64,000 nt of DNA from Schoenoplectus triqueter (GCA_964058805.1 CAXKVV010000282.1:420462-484461), one strand, 5' to 3'. Shown: positions 13,599-25,475, counted from the stretch's first letter. Program-made: numbers and translations. The notes: generated by a model from the sequence alone, not told the origin.

Positions 13599-14346
13599 TT
13601 ATTATTATTATAACAATTCAAATGCCTTAATCATGCCTTTTCTTTTTAAATTCTAATAACTCAAAATTTAAAACTAAAATATTAAAATAAAACCATTAAA
13701 TTTAATCTATATATATTATATTTTCTTCTTACACATAAAAACTTTTTCATTTTTTCGTTTTCATTCATGTAAATCAGTAAGTTATAAAATTAATGTACAA
13801 AAATTAATCATATTAATGCACTTTTATAAGCTTTTGATGTTATATAAAATAATATTCAAATGTCAAAAATTTAATCTATACATAAATAAAACCTAGATTA
13901 AATTTAATAGTTTTATTTGGATATTTTAGTTTTAAATTTTGAGTTGTTACAAATTTAAAAAGTGGAGGCATGATTGAGGAATAAAAAATGAGATATTTAA
14001 ACTCTCTTCTATTGTTATTATATCATTATCATATTATTATAATTTATTATGAATATATTTATTAATATTATAATATATATCATCATAATTTTTATAATTT
14101 TATTATTACGAAAGTACCTTTTTTTTTCCAAATCCTCTTCTTTCTAATGTTATCACCGAACTTTATTATACAATATTTTGAAATTGAGCGGAAGAAATTT
14201 ATTTTGAATTTCGAACTCACATAAAGCATGAGCCTGACTATTGTTTGGATTTAGTACGAGGTAGATAAAACCAGCGACTTCCGATTCAAGTTTGACATAA
14301 TATGGCTAAGTTATGTGAACTGGACTCTTTTTAAGCAATTTTTATA

Positions 14347-14757
14347 GGGTGTGTTTGGATGGTGAAAGGATTAGTGTAAGAATAGTATTGTTTGGATTAG
14401 TAGTTGAGAATAGTATGAGGTTAGTGATATCTCGGGAAATATAAGAAGATTGCTAATTTTTACTATTCCGGATTAGTAAAATATTATTTGGATAGAAACG
14501 TGAGAACAATGGAGAGAATAGTTAAAATAATTAATTATTTTTTAGTATTTTATTTAATACTATTGAAAAAATATTTTTTATTATTTTCACTGCTCTTATG
14601 GACACTAATCCGTTAACCCAATGTTTTTTATGTGTTAGCGAATTATCACTGTTCTGCTGCTATTATCGATTTCAATTTTGTGTTTGGATGGTTGGTAACT
14701 CGAGAAAAGTACTTTTATTCTCAGAACAGTGCTATTCTACACCATCCAAACACACCC
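14347..14757. mobile_element. MITE with GGGTGTGTTTGGATGGT termini, copy 1
   Basis: The left end GGGTGTGTTTGGATGGTG pairs with the right end ACCATCCAAACACACCC. The element is 411 bp and flanked by ATA on both sides, a possible 3-bp target duplication. The short reading frame inside is an artefact of the element. Confidence 0.75.
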
Positions 14758-14760
14758 ATA

Positions 14761-15095
14761 GGGTTTGTTTGGATGGGTTAGGAATAGCATAATAACTACT
14801 GTTCTCGAAATATGAATAATAGTTGTGTATCCAAACACAAATCTGCTGTTCCAAAACATTGAGAATAACTACTATTCTGTTATTCTGTGGTGAGGATGGA
14901 ATAACTGTTGTTCTTCTCAACTCTTCATTACTATTCCTAACAAACAATCCAAACAATATTTATACCATTTAGAATAACATCACTTTTTTACTATACTTGC
15001 GCTAACCGAAAAATCACTATTTTTTTTACTATCCTCATTTATTATTCTCAATTCCTCTATTCTTACGTTATTTTTTGCACGATTCAAATACACCC
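14761..15095. mobile_element. MITE with GGGTTTGTTTGGATGG termini, copy 2
   Basis: It begins three bases after copy 1 (GGGTTTGTTTGGATGGG) and ends GATTCAAATACACCC followed by TATA. It is the same family as the preceding element but more diverged. Side-by-side insertion suggests use of the ATA target created by, or next to, copy 1. Confidence 0.65.
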
Positions 15096-15099
15096 TATA

Positions 15100-16032
15100 A
15101 TAACTCTTAAATACCCCTAACACAACAACTGTACTTACCAAAAATTCTTCTTTTCTCCTTCTCTCACTCTCTCTCTCTCTTTTTTCTTTTGCATTATCCA
15201 TGTTATTCATATAAACTTGTCAATAAAATTAAATCAAAGACACATGTAGCTTATCATAAATATTTGTAAGGTTTTAAAATGTGGACTTAATATATGTGTG
15301 ATTGGACATTGCATAACGCACATGCGATATAAAGATACGTATATGGTTCAATATGCGAATATATATTCTAAAACGTTCTTAAAATATTTTGAATCAATAA
15401 TTTATTTTTAATGAATTTTAATATAAAATAAAAAATAGAATAACATATGAATATGATTTTAAAATTTTTGCATAAAATATATCAGCATGAAATATATCAT
15501 ATGATCAATTTTACATACTTAATATATTAAAATTTTTAAAAATATTTTATATTATTAAATATACTAACATATATTTTTATATATATAACATCACATCACA
15601 TAAATATAAGTGAACAATCACATTTTAAAATAATACATATCTGTTTTTAATTATGAATAAATGCATCTACCCATCTACTCAACTTCTCTATCAATCTATA
15701 ATTTCTTCAAATTCAATGCATCGATATTAATACCGAACCCTAAGCCCATCATTTTTTTTAGCAAGTCAAAGTAGAAGCAGGCAGTTCAAATGAAGCTCTT
15801 TTCACACGTAGCTCAAACTAGCCTCTCGCTTTCATACCGACTATGATAATAAATTTGAAGCATTTATTACAAAAAAAATGTTACAGTGCTACTGTAATTC
15901 ATATCATAAGCGATATCAAAAGATAATTCCGATTCAACATTTTTTTTCTGATTCGCTCTCCTCTCAGTCGCTCTCCCTCTCCTACTACTTTCCACTCTCT
16001 CCCTCACTTCACGTGCTCTCTCGCTTCTCTTT
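15100..16032. other. Gene-free stretch
   Basis: AT-rich DNA with a CT-rich microsatellite near 15160-15185 and another pyrimidine-rich patch at 15955-16030. No gene or RNA gene supported. Confidence 0.5.
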
Positions 16033-17509
16033 GGGTCCGTTTGGCAAATCAAAGAATAGCTTTGAAAGAGTGATAATTTTGGAAGAGTGATAGAATAGTA
16101 TTTTTTTTGGAAGAGTGGTAGAAGAGTGATATTCTTGACTATTCGGAAGAGCGAAAATATCATTTGGTAGTTGTTACTCAGAATAGTTAAAATATAAATA
16201 ATTATGATACTAATAATGATGATGATAATAATAATAATAGTAAAATAATAATAAAGATAATAATAATAATAAAATAATAAAAAATAATCATAATAAAAAA
16301 TAATATTATAATAATAATATAATAAAAATATAAACATAATCATAATATAGTAATATAATAATAAAAAAATACAATTATAATTATAATTATAATAATATAA
16401 TAATAAGTAATCATAATTTTATTAATATAATAATTATAATCATAATCATGATAATAATAATTATAGTCATAATCATGATAATAATAATTATAGTCATAAT
16501 CATAATAATATAACCATAATCATAATCATAATAATAAAAATATAATCATAATCATAAAAATAATTATAAATAATTATAATTATAATAATATAATAATAAA
16601 TTAATCATAACTATAATCAACATATAATAATATAATACAACATAATAAAATAATAATAAAGTAATAAAAATAATCATAATAAATAATAATATTATAATAG
16701 TAATATAATAAAAATATAAACATAATCATAATATATTAATATAATAATAATAAATTATAATTACAATCATAATTATAATAATAAGTAATCATAATTTTAA
16801 TAATATAATTATAATATAATAATCATAATCATAATCATGATAATAATAATTATAGTCATAATCATAATCATAATAATATAATAATAAAAATATAATCATA
16901 ATCATAAAAATAATTATAAATAATTATAATTATAATAATATAATAATAAATTAATCATCACTATAATCAACATATAATAATATAATATAACATAATAAAA
17001 TAATAATAAATAATAAATAATAATAATCATAATCATAATCATCATAATATAATAATATAATAATAAATAATCTTGATCATAATAATATAATAATAAAATA
17101 ATTATATTTATATTCATAATATAATATTAAAATTATATTTATAATAATAATAAATAATATAATAATACTAATGGTAACGATAATATAATAACAATAATGA
17201 TAATGATAATTTAATAATAATAATAAATAATAATCATAATATTAATATAATAATAAATTATAATCATAAATATAATATAATAATATAATAATACTAAATC
17301 TAAATCATAATCATAATAATATAATATAATCAAACAATAATCGCTATTCCGACGAGAGCTAATCCGATATTCCACCTATAAGTTGGTATACCGGATTAGC
17401 ACTATTCCGCACTCTTCTGCTTAGTCTAAAATTCGTTTGGCAAATTAATTCGTCGGAATAGCTATTCTATTCTAACTTTTTGCTATTCCATTGGATGCCA
17501 AACACTCCC
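16033..17509. mobile_element. AT-rich GTTTGGCA-terminus element, copy 1
   Basis: The ends are GGGTCCGTTTGGCAAATC and the inverse of GATGCCAAACACTCCC. Subterminal blocks are shared with copies at 31354-32905 and 38456-39146: GAAGAGTGATATTCTTGACT on one side and GAGAGCTAATCC plus GGTATACCGGATTAG on the other. Between these, about 1.1 kb is almost pure ATA/ATAATC-type low-complexity sequence. No transposase is encoded. The long reading frame inside is a simple-sequence artefact. The family resembles hAT-like non-autonomous elements only by its ends. Confidence 0.75.
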
Positions 17510-18022
17510 TTTGTCCATGCCCTCTCAATCTCATTGAACTTATTAACATTATTAATTAACTTGTTGTTATTGTTATTCAACTTATTAGCCTCTATTATTC
17601 ATATTCAATAATATAGGTCTGTTTTTTCTTCCTCAATTTTTTTTCATATTTATATATTATAAATGATTAATAAAATAGTTATATGATCTATTTAGACCCT
17701 AAAAAAATAAGAAAATTCAACCTCAACGTATGCAAGTACCATTAGTATTTGAATAAATAAAATATATGCATTTAAAAAAAATCTCATAGGTCGATAAAAA
17801 AAGAAGTAAAGTGAGAGATTGAGGGGGTATTGTGCAAATTTGGTAAGGTATTATTAATGTTAGATCATTTATTATTTCCGTTATGATTCAACACAAGGAA
17901 AGACGTGAACAAAAATCTGAAAGTGTATGATATAGATTTTGGTATCGCTATATCCGTTTCCTAAAAGTATTGAATTATATGCTGAGAGAAGTCCAGACCC
18001 TCTGTACCGAGTACATACCACT

Positions 18023-18184
18023 GTACGGATCCGGATCCACTGTCGCGCGGCACCGTGCAGCGCAGTACGTGATCCGTTCGATCACTTTGAGATTCGAGTT
18101 AGCACGAATTTCTAAGTAATCGTACGAATTATGTGTTGTACTGCACAGTGCCGCGCGATAGCAGATTTGGTTCCACCACCGTAC
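18023..18184. mobile_element. GC-rich palindromic element
   Basis: The arms TCGCGCGGCACCGTGCAG and CTGCACAGTGCCGCGCGA pair almost perfectly, and outer ends GTACGGATCC and GGTGGTACGG-type sequence also match. High GC against an AT-rich background makes it stand out. No reading frame; a foldback or MITE remnant. Confidence 0.55.
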
Positions 18185-18672
18185 CCGGATCAAATATTTT
18201 CTAGCCTTGCAGATAGCTTATTATTTAATTTATTAATTTTTTTTTAAGAGTTTATCTCTATCTGGTAGCCTGTTCTAGTTCAAGCCAATGTAGCAATTGG
18301 ATGTTTTGAATGAGCATTTTGATAAGCTGATGTGGTGGGATCTTTTAAATGAGCATTTTGATAATTTGATGTGATTGGATCTTTCAAATGAGCATTTTGA
18401 TAATTTGATGTGACTTGTGCATATATATAATTTACTTGCATCAAGAAATATGGATTCACGAAAAGGTAAATTCTACGAAAATATGAGCTAGCTGTTCTGT
18501 ACTATTTACGAATATAATAATGCTGGGTGATCAATTACAATTTTAATTTTAATTGAATTAAATCTTCAATTTTTCAATGTGTCTACGATGTTAACATATT
18601 AATGTGCATGGGTTCGAGAGACATGGAAGCGTGTGCGAAAGAGAGTAACGTAGTTTTGGGTTTTATATATAT

Positions 18673-18962
18673 TAGAGCATCAATATCGACAATCTAGTTT
18701 AATTTGCAATTCTGTCACGTCATCAAATGAAATAAACAACCATTCAGAAAACATACACTGCATCCCTAAATCTATTTACAACTCTCTTATAATTTATTAT
18801 TTTTTCTTTTCTTTCTCTGTCTCTGCTGACGTGATTTACTAAAATAATTACTAAATTTAGACAATTATCTAATTTTATCTAGTCTCTACATCTTTAAAAT
18901 CAAAGTGATAATTATCAAATAAAATTTGACAATCAATTTAACAATAAGATGTAGATGTTCTT
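18673..18962. mobile_element. MITE, TAAGAGYATCC family, copy 2
   Basis: The left end is TAGAGCATCAATAT and the right end is GTAGATGTTCTTA. The interior matches the copy at 10772-11037 (GCTGACGTG, then TTTAGACAATTATCTAATTT and TAGTCTCTACATCT). Non-coding. Confidence 0.65.
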
Positions 18963-19780
18963 AGCATCACTAAGTTGTCAAAGATTCACATGAAGAATTA
19001 TTTAATTATTTTAATTATAATTAGGTATAGAGATAGAGATTAATGATCAGGGGCGGAGCAAAAAATAATCGGTAGAAGATGTTCGGACCAATAAAATAGA
19101 ATGCTCAGGTGAAAAAAAATATTTTTCACTATACAAAAAAAATACTTTGTTTTTCATTAAATTTAAGGAAATATCTGAGCTCCGTGGAAACGATCTTAGT
19201 CCCACCCTTGTTAGTGATTATATTTATTTGCTTATTTTTGCCCTTTCTTACAACGAATCAAGTAATTATTGTCGGTGATCTGCAGTTTGAATTGGAAGTA
19301 GCAACGTTCCCAAATCACAACGAGGTGAACTAATATTATATATTTGTATTGAACTATTGATAAAATGTTATTTAATATTTTTTTTATTAAAAAGATGACA
19401 TTTAAGTTCTCAACGAGGTGAATTGCCATTAACACCAGAGACTGATTTTCAGTATGCTATATAATAGTAGTGAGAATTAATTCCACATAACTATTATTGT
19501 AAATTTATAATGAAGGTAATTAAATCTCTCTCATCATTAGTTGGCATTGCAAGATGTAAATGGCATGCTATACGGTAATGAAAGTCTACCTTTTGCGACA
19601 TATCTTAACATTAATTTTTATGCTTATATGCAATATAAAAGAAAAAAAAAGGAACAAATTGTTTGCTGACCATAGTGCTTCGGTAAAAATAATATCTTAC
19701 TTTTTTTTACTGATGCAATGATGCGGTCCCTCTCAAGCCCAATATTTTATGGGAATAGATTTTGAAAAGGTATGTTATTT

Positions 19781-20110
19781 TTGTAGAAAAATAGAGTCCC
19801 ATTATTTATTTAAAAAAATAAAAAAATTCAAAATAGATATATTTTTTACTTATAGATTGATAGCCCATCAAATTTCATATAATTTCATTAATATTTGATA
19901 CTTCATCAAAGATTATCAAATTTAACGGTTTTTCACTAGTGTTTACAACGGTTTCAAATTAACAGTTTTTGATGGACTATCAAATATTGATGAAATTATG
20001 TAAAATTTGATAGACTATCAATCTATAAGTAAAAAATATATCTATAAACTTTTTTTTTAGATTTTTTTTCTATTTTTTGGAATAAATAACAGGACCCTGT
20101 TATTCTACAA
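19781..20110. mobile_element. Palindromic MITE-like element, TTGTAGAA ends
   Basis: The ends TTGTAGAAAAATAGAGTCCC and TTGTAGAATAACAGGGTCCT (right end reversed) pair, as do inner arms around ATAGATTGATAGNCCATCAAATTTCAT. The inner arms resemble those of 991-1381. No coding capacity. Confidence 0.65.
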
Positions 20111-20134
20111 GAATAACAGCAGATTTGGAGCCCC

Positions 20135-20400
20135 TTGACAATGGGTTATCTTGATAATTTTGACAATGGAAATGGATCTTTAAATAAATATAAAAAAATT
20201 TAAAATAGAAAAAAAATTATACATGTGTTCTTCTACTTATAGATAGACGGTGATTCAAATTTCATATAATTTCATTAATGTTTGATAATCCATCAAAGAC
20301 CATCAAAATGTTATGTAATTTATAGCAGTTCCAATTTAACAGTTTTGATGAACTATCAAACAATAATTTTTCAAATAAATTCAAAATATCTACAAACTCT
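20135..20400. mobile_element. Partial copy of the 991-1381 MITE family
   Basis: It starts with CCTTGACAATGGGTTATC, then carries TACTTATAGATAGACGGTGA, TGATAATCCATCAAAGACCA and a degenerate opposite arm. The right terminus is not recognisable, so the copy is truncated or decayed. Confidence 0.5.
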
Positions 20401-20439
20401 CACATTTTAAATAATTATTCAAATTTTTATTTAAGGATT

Positions 20440-21150
20440 AAAGACTTCACACACCCCTCAGACTTTTAATTTGAACAAATCCTTCTATAAACTACAAAAT
20501 ATGTGACAAATTGGCCTCCGCGATTAATTAGTTATATAATACTTCATTTTCAATTCTGAAATGACAAAATAACATGGTGGGCTGGTAACACTATAAATAA
20601 AATATTTATGTTTCATATACTTTTAATTTACAAAAAAATAATTATTTATGAAAAAAAGAGTTAATTAAATATTCGCAGTACATAATACATTTATAATCTC
20701 ATCTTCTATTTTGATTTTATGTACTCTACTCTATATATGCAATAAATAATCAAAATTCATAATGAAAAATTATTTTTATTTTAATTTTCAAAAACAAATT
20801 TTAAATGAGTAAACTAATTTAACCTCATGGTGTTTCATATTTTTCATTTTTACATACTAAAGTATTTTATTAATTCAAATTGATTATACAACTATTTATA
20901 ATAATATTAAAAAAATAAGATATATATAAATTTTGATTAAAAATGATATAGTAAATATATTATATATTGTGAATGATTACTTACATTCCTCTAATTATTT
21001 AAAGAAATTAAATTAAATATTGAAGTTGTTGTTATATGCATATACAGTTTGCTATTTCACAATTGATAATAGAGTATTATATAACTAATTAGCTGCCGAG
21101 ACGTAATTTGTCATAGATTTGAAAGTTTGGGGGTGTTTGTCAAAATTTAA
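20440..21150. mobile_element. Long imperfect inverted-repeat element
   Basis: The left arm includes CAAATTGGCCTCCGCGATTA and TAATTAGTTATATAATACT. The right arm, reverse-complemented, includes CAAATTACGTCTCGGCAGC and TAATTAGTTATATAATAC. Outer parts (ACACACCCCTCAGACTTT versus AACACCCCCAAACTTT) match more loosely. It is AT-rich inside, with no protein. Confidence 0.5.
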
Positions 21151-21691
21151 AAAATTAGGGCCGACTTTTTACAAGTCGAAAAGTTTAGAAAATACGTGAG
21201 AACATTACCTCTTTGTTTAAAAAATCATTCTGAAATTTTTATCAAGTTAAATAATTATCAGTAGATCTCCGTCCTTAAAAGTCAGAAAATCAGTCTTTAC
21301 ATTGGAGAAAGCATTTTGTTTGTTTCTTCCAAATAGGCAACATTTATTTTCAAACTTTGTATGCGAAGTGCAATTTTGACGGGATTTTAATTTATGCAAT
21401 TCGGATGAATGATGCATGTTATCCAGTGCAAGAAAACAAAAGAAGATAAAATAATGGCAATAAGCAATGATTGACATCTCATAATTTTAATGGGGCTCAG
21501 CCATTAATTATGTTCCGAGTTTAATTGACAGGGCAGTTACCCCACAAAAGTAACATTGCATTCCATTTTGACACTTTACCATCAGACATGTCCTATAATT
21601 ATTATTGAGCCCATGATACATGGTACTGAGCACTCTGTTGGTGCTGTTGTGTTAGGAGTTACATCAACACAACTTAATTGCTTTGATTTGA

Positions 21692-22166
21692 CTAGCTATA
21701 TACCGCGTTACAGCAAAATTTTTTATTTAAACATTAAAATATTATAAAATAAAAAAATTTATATTTATCTAATATTAAATTATAAATTCACCAAATTATA
21801 GAGAAAATATATAATAAAGACTATATTTAATCTTGGGTGAGATTTTTGCACAATATGAGTTAATGATTCATGATTTTTATGGCAAGAAAAGTAAATTATT
21901 CTAACATATATTATCACCATTAATTCCTTACCAAATATGCACAAAGTTGCTAAATAAAAAAATAAAAATTATGGAAATAATAGTATATAAGGGAAAGAAA
22001 TGGAGAGAAAGAGGGGATCAATGGACGCGATCACATACGTTCGATCAACCAACAATAAATATTATCCGTCTAATTGAGGGATAAAATGAGTATAATAAAA
22101 ATTTACCATGACAAAAAATGGACCCTCCAATTCTTAGATGCTTTATATAATAGTATAGATATAGAT
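21692..22166 (-). mobile_element. Helitron-like non-autonomous element, copy 1
   Basis: Read on the minus strand it begins ATCTATATCTATACTATTAT, resembling the TC-starting 5' termini of many plant Helitrons, and ends ACGCGGTATATAGCTAG followed by T, resembling a CTAG 3' end. A copy about 93% identical by eye lies at 31919-32362. It encodes nothing. Terminal hairpin not clear, so the assignment is tentative. Confidence 0.45.
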
Positions 22167-22430
22167 TAAGGAGTGCTGATAATTGTGATAATTAATATAC
22201 ACCGTTGGAAAGATTATAGCAAGATCTTACCTTGTTAGATTCAAATAGCAATAACATGTATTTATTGCTTACCATCCTTTTCTAATAAACCGAATTTATG
22301 AAATTCAATTTATTATCGTCATACTGCTACAGTACATTCTGGCATATAATTATAAATTCCTTTTATTTCCTTTTCCAAGAAACGTTGCACGGTTTGAAGG
22401 GGGAGCAATAAGCATACATTCATTTATGAC

Positions 22431-22751
22431 TAGAGGTGGCAATCGGGCGGGTCGGGTTCGGGTTCGGGTCGGGCGGGTCAGTTTGACTTTCTGAAAGAAA
22501 TCGGGTCGGGCCGAGCCGGGTCAGGGTCGGGTCGGGTCGGGTCAATTTACATGTTGTGTTTTTTGAGATCGTTGATAGATTTCGATTCGATTGAAGGCCA
22601 TTTGATCTCGGGTCGGATCGGGTCGGGTCGGGTTCGGATCGGGTCGGATCAGTTTGACTTTCTTAAAAAATCGGGTCGGGTCGGGTTCAGGTCCGGGCGG
22701 GTCGGGCGAATTTGTCGGGTCGGGTCGGGTTCTGCCACCTCTAAATAAATA
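22431..22751. mobile_element. GGGTC-rich TAGAGGTGGCA element, with target duplication
   Basis: The terminal inverted repeats are AGAGGTGGCA and TGCCACCTCT around a long run of degenerate GGGTC/GGGTTC units. TTATGAC flanks both sides, and the paralogous site in A' (near 40540) is uninterrupted (TTTATGACTGTCAT), which proves the insertion. The reading frame rich in GSGRV-type repeats inside is an artefact. Confidence 0.8.
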
Positions 22752-22818
22752 TTATGACTGTCATTCTTATAAAAGCCCAAATATCGCAACTATGTTTTAC
22801 TTTGAACTGAAAAGAAAA

Positions 22819-23002
22819 GGCCCATATAAGTGAAGGTGTTGGTTTAACTGGGCCCAAAATCATTCAATTATTTTAGAATCCAAAACTCGACCTCATATAA
22901 TACATACACTCAATGACTCAAATGCTCAATAGACGAGAAATCGAGAAGAAAATTTGCAAAACCTTTGTTGGTGTTTGGCAGCTGAGCTGAGAAAAACCCT
23001 AG
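22819..23002 (+). promoter_or_regulatory. Promoter of snoRNA unit A: site II and telo-box
   Basis: Two site II elements (GGCCCATA at 22819 and TGGGCCCA at 22849) precede a telo-box AAACCCTAG at 22994. This pairing is characteristic of plant snoRNA and ribosome-biogenesis genes and is bound by TCP and Pur-alpha/TRB-type factors. Both site II motifs are retained in the inverted copy A'. Confidence 0.65.
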
Positions 23003-23496
23003 CCTCCAGAGGGTGGTACTGGTACACGATTCCCTTTTCGCCATCGATGAAAAAAATCATCGTCTCTTACGCGTTACAAAACCAGCACAAAATGTTTACT
23101 GAGATGATCTGTTGCTATACCATTTGTCGCTAATCTGTACTTTTCATTTCTGATTTTGTGATCTTTCCGATCGACCTTTTGTGTTTGTTTCTCTTCTCCG
23201 TGTATTTTTTAAGAAAGCACCAATAGTCCCTTGGATCGTGATGGTATCGAACCAAGGCAACAATGAGATGAGGTACGAAGACGCAAAATGGATGATTTGT
23301 CAGGAGACCGATCCTTTCTAAGGGGTAATTAAACGCTCTGCCTCTTATTTATCTTTCTGTCCGAAGCAACGATTTGTGAGGAGATCGATCTTTTATTTTT
23401 GGAAAAAAAATGCGTGCTAGAGTCTTATGTTTCATCGTTATTGTTATTCGTGTATCTATTTTTGCATATATTATGCATTGTTCTGTACGTAAAAGA

Positions 23497-23571
23497 AGCA
23501 AATGAGGAGTTATTATTTCGATCTGAAATTGATGTTGATAAATATCATGGTCTTCAAAGTTCTCTGATGCT
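23497..23571 (+). ncRNA. Box C/D snoRNA, unit A copy
   Basis: The 5' stem AGCA (23497-23500) pairs with TGCT (23568-23571). A C-like box ATGAGGA (23502-23508, one mismatch from RTGATGA), D' CTGA (23523), C' TGATGTT (23530) and box D CTGA (23564-23567) follow in order. Directly before box D, TCTTCAAAGTTCT, with preceding GG and the first C of box D, is complementary over about 16 bases (one G-U pair) to GAGAACTTTGAAGGCC, a conserved stretch of plant 25S rRNA recalled from memory. By the box D plus five rule the target would be the C of GAGAAC. The layout is conserved in three other copies in this window. It lies about 170 bases after a donor-like GGGTAATT and so is probably intronic. Confidence 0.72.
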
Positions 23572-23659
23572 CTTCATTTCAATACATTTTATTCTTTTAA
23601 AAGAAAACACTCGGAACTTGATTTTTCTCTTGGTTTGGTGTCTGGTTTCTTCTGTAAAC

Positions 23660-23715
23660 AATCCATGGGGAAGACTTCTTATAATAATGGTCTTCAGAGT
23701 TCTCTGATTGAATTC
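23660..23715 (+). pseudogene. Decayed second snoRNA copy
   Basis: TGGTCTTCAGAGTTCTCTGA repeats the guide and box D of the copy 120 bases upstream with one change, but no box C or terminal stem can be found. In A' (39575-39600) the equivalent has also lost box D. A decayed tandem copy is the simplest reading. Confidence 0.45.
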
Positions 23716-24609
23716 CTCTTGTTGCATAATCATACAACATTTGCATCTTTACTCTGTAGTTATGCAGTTTCTTAGTTACCTCTCTTTCCTGAATTTTCCT
23801 GTCAGGTCATTTTGAAGATACAGTTCGTGCCCTTACGGATACTGTAAGTATTAATTTATTCATTTAACAACAAACAAATTAAATTTGCCAGATTTACTTG
23901 ATCTGCTAGCTTCTGTACGTTGATTAAAATGTTAGGAACTCAAATTAATTCTCTAGCTGAAATTATGTATTATACCCCCCTTTCCTTCTTAAGAAAATAT
24001 TCAGATATTTTTCATGCTCATACGTCTAGACCAGGCATGGAATCCCTGTTGAGACGAGCAATAACTGCAGTGTTTGTTTTAAATTTGATTTTTTTGGGGC
24101 TATTGTTGAATTCATTGGATCTATTTTCCATGTTTAAATTATCTTTTCAGAGTATTTTCCAAAAAGAACCAAACCGCCCACGCTTATGGTGTGGGTGCAC
24201 CATTAACCTTGGAACAGCAAGTGGAGGTGAAGATTGTGCAATGAATGGTTACTTTGGTTGTATTTTAGGCTAGTTTATTGTTTTTACCTCTCAATTAATT
24301 ATGTCAAAAGTGGATACAAAATACTTGTGTTATGGGACTTTTTCTTTTTTTATTTTCATATATTTCTTAAGAGAAGTGTGAAATTAGAAGATGTAGATTA
24401 AGATCATGGGAGAGGAAAAGAACAGCACAGGGGTACTTTATTTCACATCTACTTGGAAGGATTTAGGTTTAGCCTTTATCTTTCTTGGATGAAAGGAACA
24501 GCCAAAATGCATTTGCGCAAAGACAGTGGTGTTTTCCTTTAATTGAGCCAAAGAAACAAAAATGGATTTTGAACTGTGCGGGGGGTACATTATTTCATTT
24601 TCATTTCTA

Positions 24610-24640
<31 letters not shown>

Positions 24641-25471
24641 AATGATTACATCTCCATTATATTTCTTTAATTTATTGAGGCAACTAACATCCCCTCCATC
24701 AAAGCTAACAAATATTCATTGCTTTATATGCTCTGATCAAATGATGTCTCTCTGTGGATGGTACATGTTGTTCCTTTGTTTTTGAATTTCAGAACACATT
24801 ATGCATCAAACACATTACTAGAGCCAGTTTGAACATTTGAGCTTCTGCTGGAGTTCGTGCAGAAATTTATTTGTTCAGAAAAGTTTTATTTCTGTAAATA
24901 AGTCATCAAATTATGATAATTACTCAGAGCCCCAGGACTTTTTTACAATAAAAATCATGCTAATCCTTGCATGTTTTTGTGCAGAAGCCAACTATATAAG
25001 AATTCTGAAGCTTCCTGGTATTTTTGTCAAAAGTCTTTCTTCGCATATTAATTTTTTTTGTGTTATATTATGGATTAACCAGGATATTGCAAATTAGTGC
25101 ACAAAGTTTTTGTATTTTAGATATTTTAAAGGAGTCCCTTTTGATATTCGTGTTCTCAACAAGTCTCCAACATATTAATACTCAAATTGGGGTTAATTTG
25201 TGTTCTCAGCCACATCTATTCCTACATATTTCATGAATATCAGGTTTGCTTTTCTTCTTAGCTATTATGATCTTTCAATTTTTTTTTTTCTTTTCACCAA
25301 ACTATTGTAAGTTAGTGCTTGCTCTGTGTTTTTGTATTTCATATATCAAAGTGCCTTTTGAGGCAGCATATATTGACCCTGTCCATTTGTGCTCTTAACA
25401 TGACCTCATCACAGAGCTTTAAGTCGTTCCCTTGTTTTAATACTCAATTGAGCCTGATTTGTGTCCTGTTT
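23716..25471 (+). other. Possible non-coding host-gene region
   Basis: No long protein reading frame was found. Exon-like pieces with good splice signals are visible: 23807-23844 (after TTTTCCTGTCAG and before GTAAGT) and 24984-25017 (after TTTTTGTGCAG and before GTATTT). They do not form an obvious protein. The transcript from unit A might run through here as a spliced non-coding snoRNA host. The region also holds a poly-C/poly-A tract and a diverged direct repeat (25085-25230 versus 25315-25475). Confidence 0.3.
24610..24642. repeat. Poly-C then poly-A tract
   Basis: Twenty-one consecutive C are followed by twelve A. It is a rare homopolymer junction in an AT-rich plant sequence and may vary in length or contain sequencing error. 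Confidence 0.9.
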
Positions 25472-25475
25472 GAGT
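25085..25475. repeat. Diverged direct repeat, about 230-bp period
   Basis: Two similar blocks share TTTTTGTATTT, TACTCAA and TTTGTGTYCT in the same order. The second copy runs straight into the FAM32A-like fragment at 25472, so the break that truncated the gene lies at the end of this repeat. Confidence 0.4.

Larger units (their letters stand above)
22195..23715 (+). repeat. Segmental duplication unit A (+ arm)
   Basis: The sequence is repeated in inverse at 39565-40800 (unit A'): AAGATCTTACC, TGCTACAGTA, TTCCTTTTATT, the paired site II elements, the AAACCCTAG region, the donor-like GGGTAATT and the snoRNA all occur in the same order. It is also a diverged paralogue of units B and B'. The main interruption relative to A' is the GGGTC-rich element at 22431-22751. 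Confidence 0.75.

Noticed and set aside
15867..17117. Tyr/Ile-rich reading frames
   Set aside because: They arise from ATA-type simple repeat and have no protein character.
22551..22748. Gly/Arg-rich frame resembling an RGG protein
   Set aside because: It is the GGGTC-rich transposable element read in frame, with termini and target duplication showing its nature.
23497..23571. Interpretation of the snoRNA guide as an inserted 25S rDNA fragment
   Set aside because: Only about 16 bases match, in antisense, directly before box D, and they are flanked by conserved snoRNA boxes and stem.
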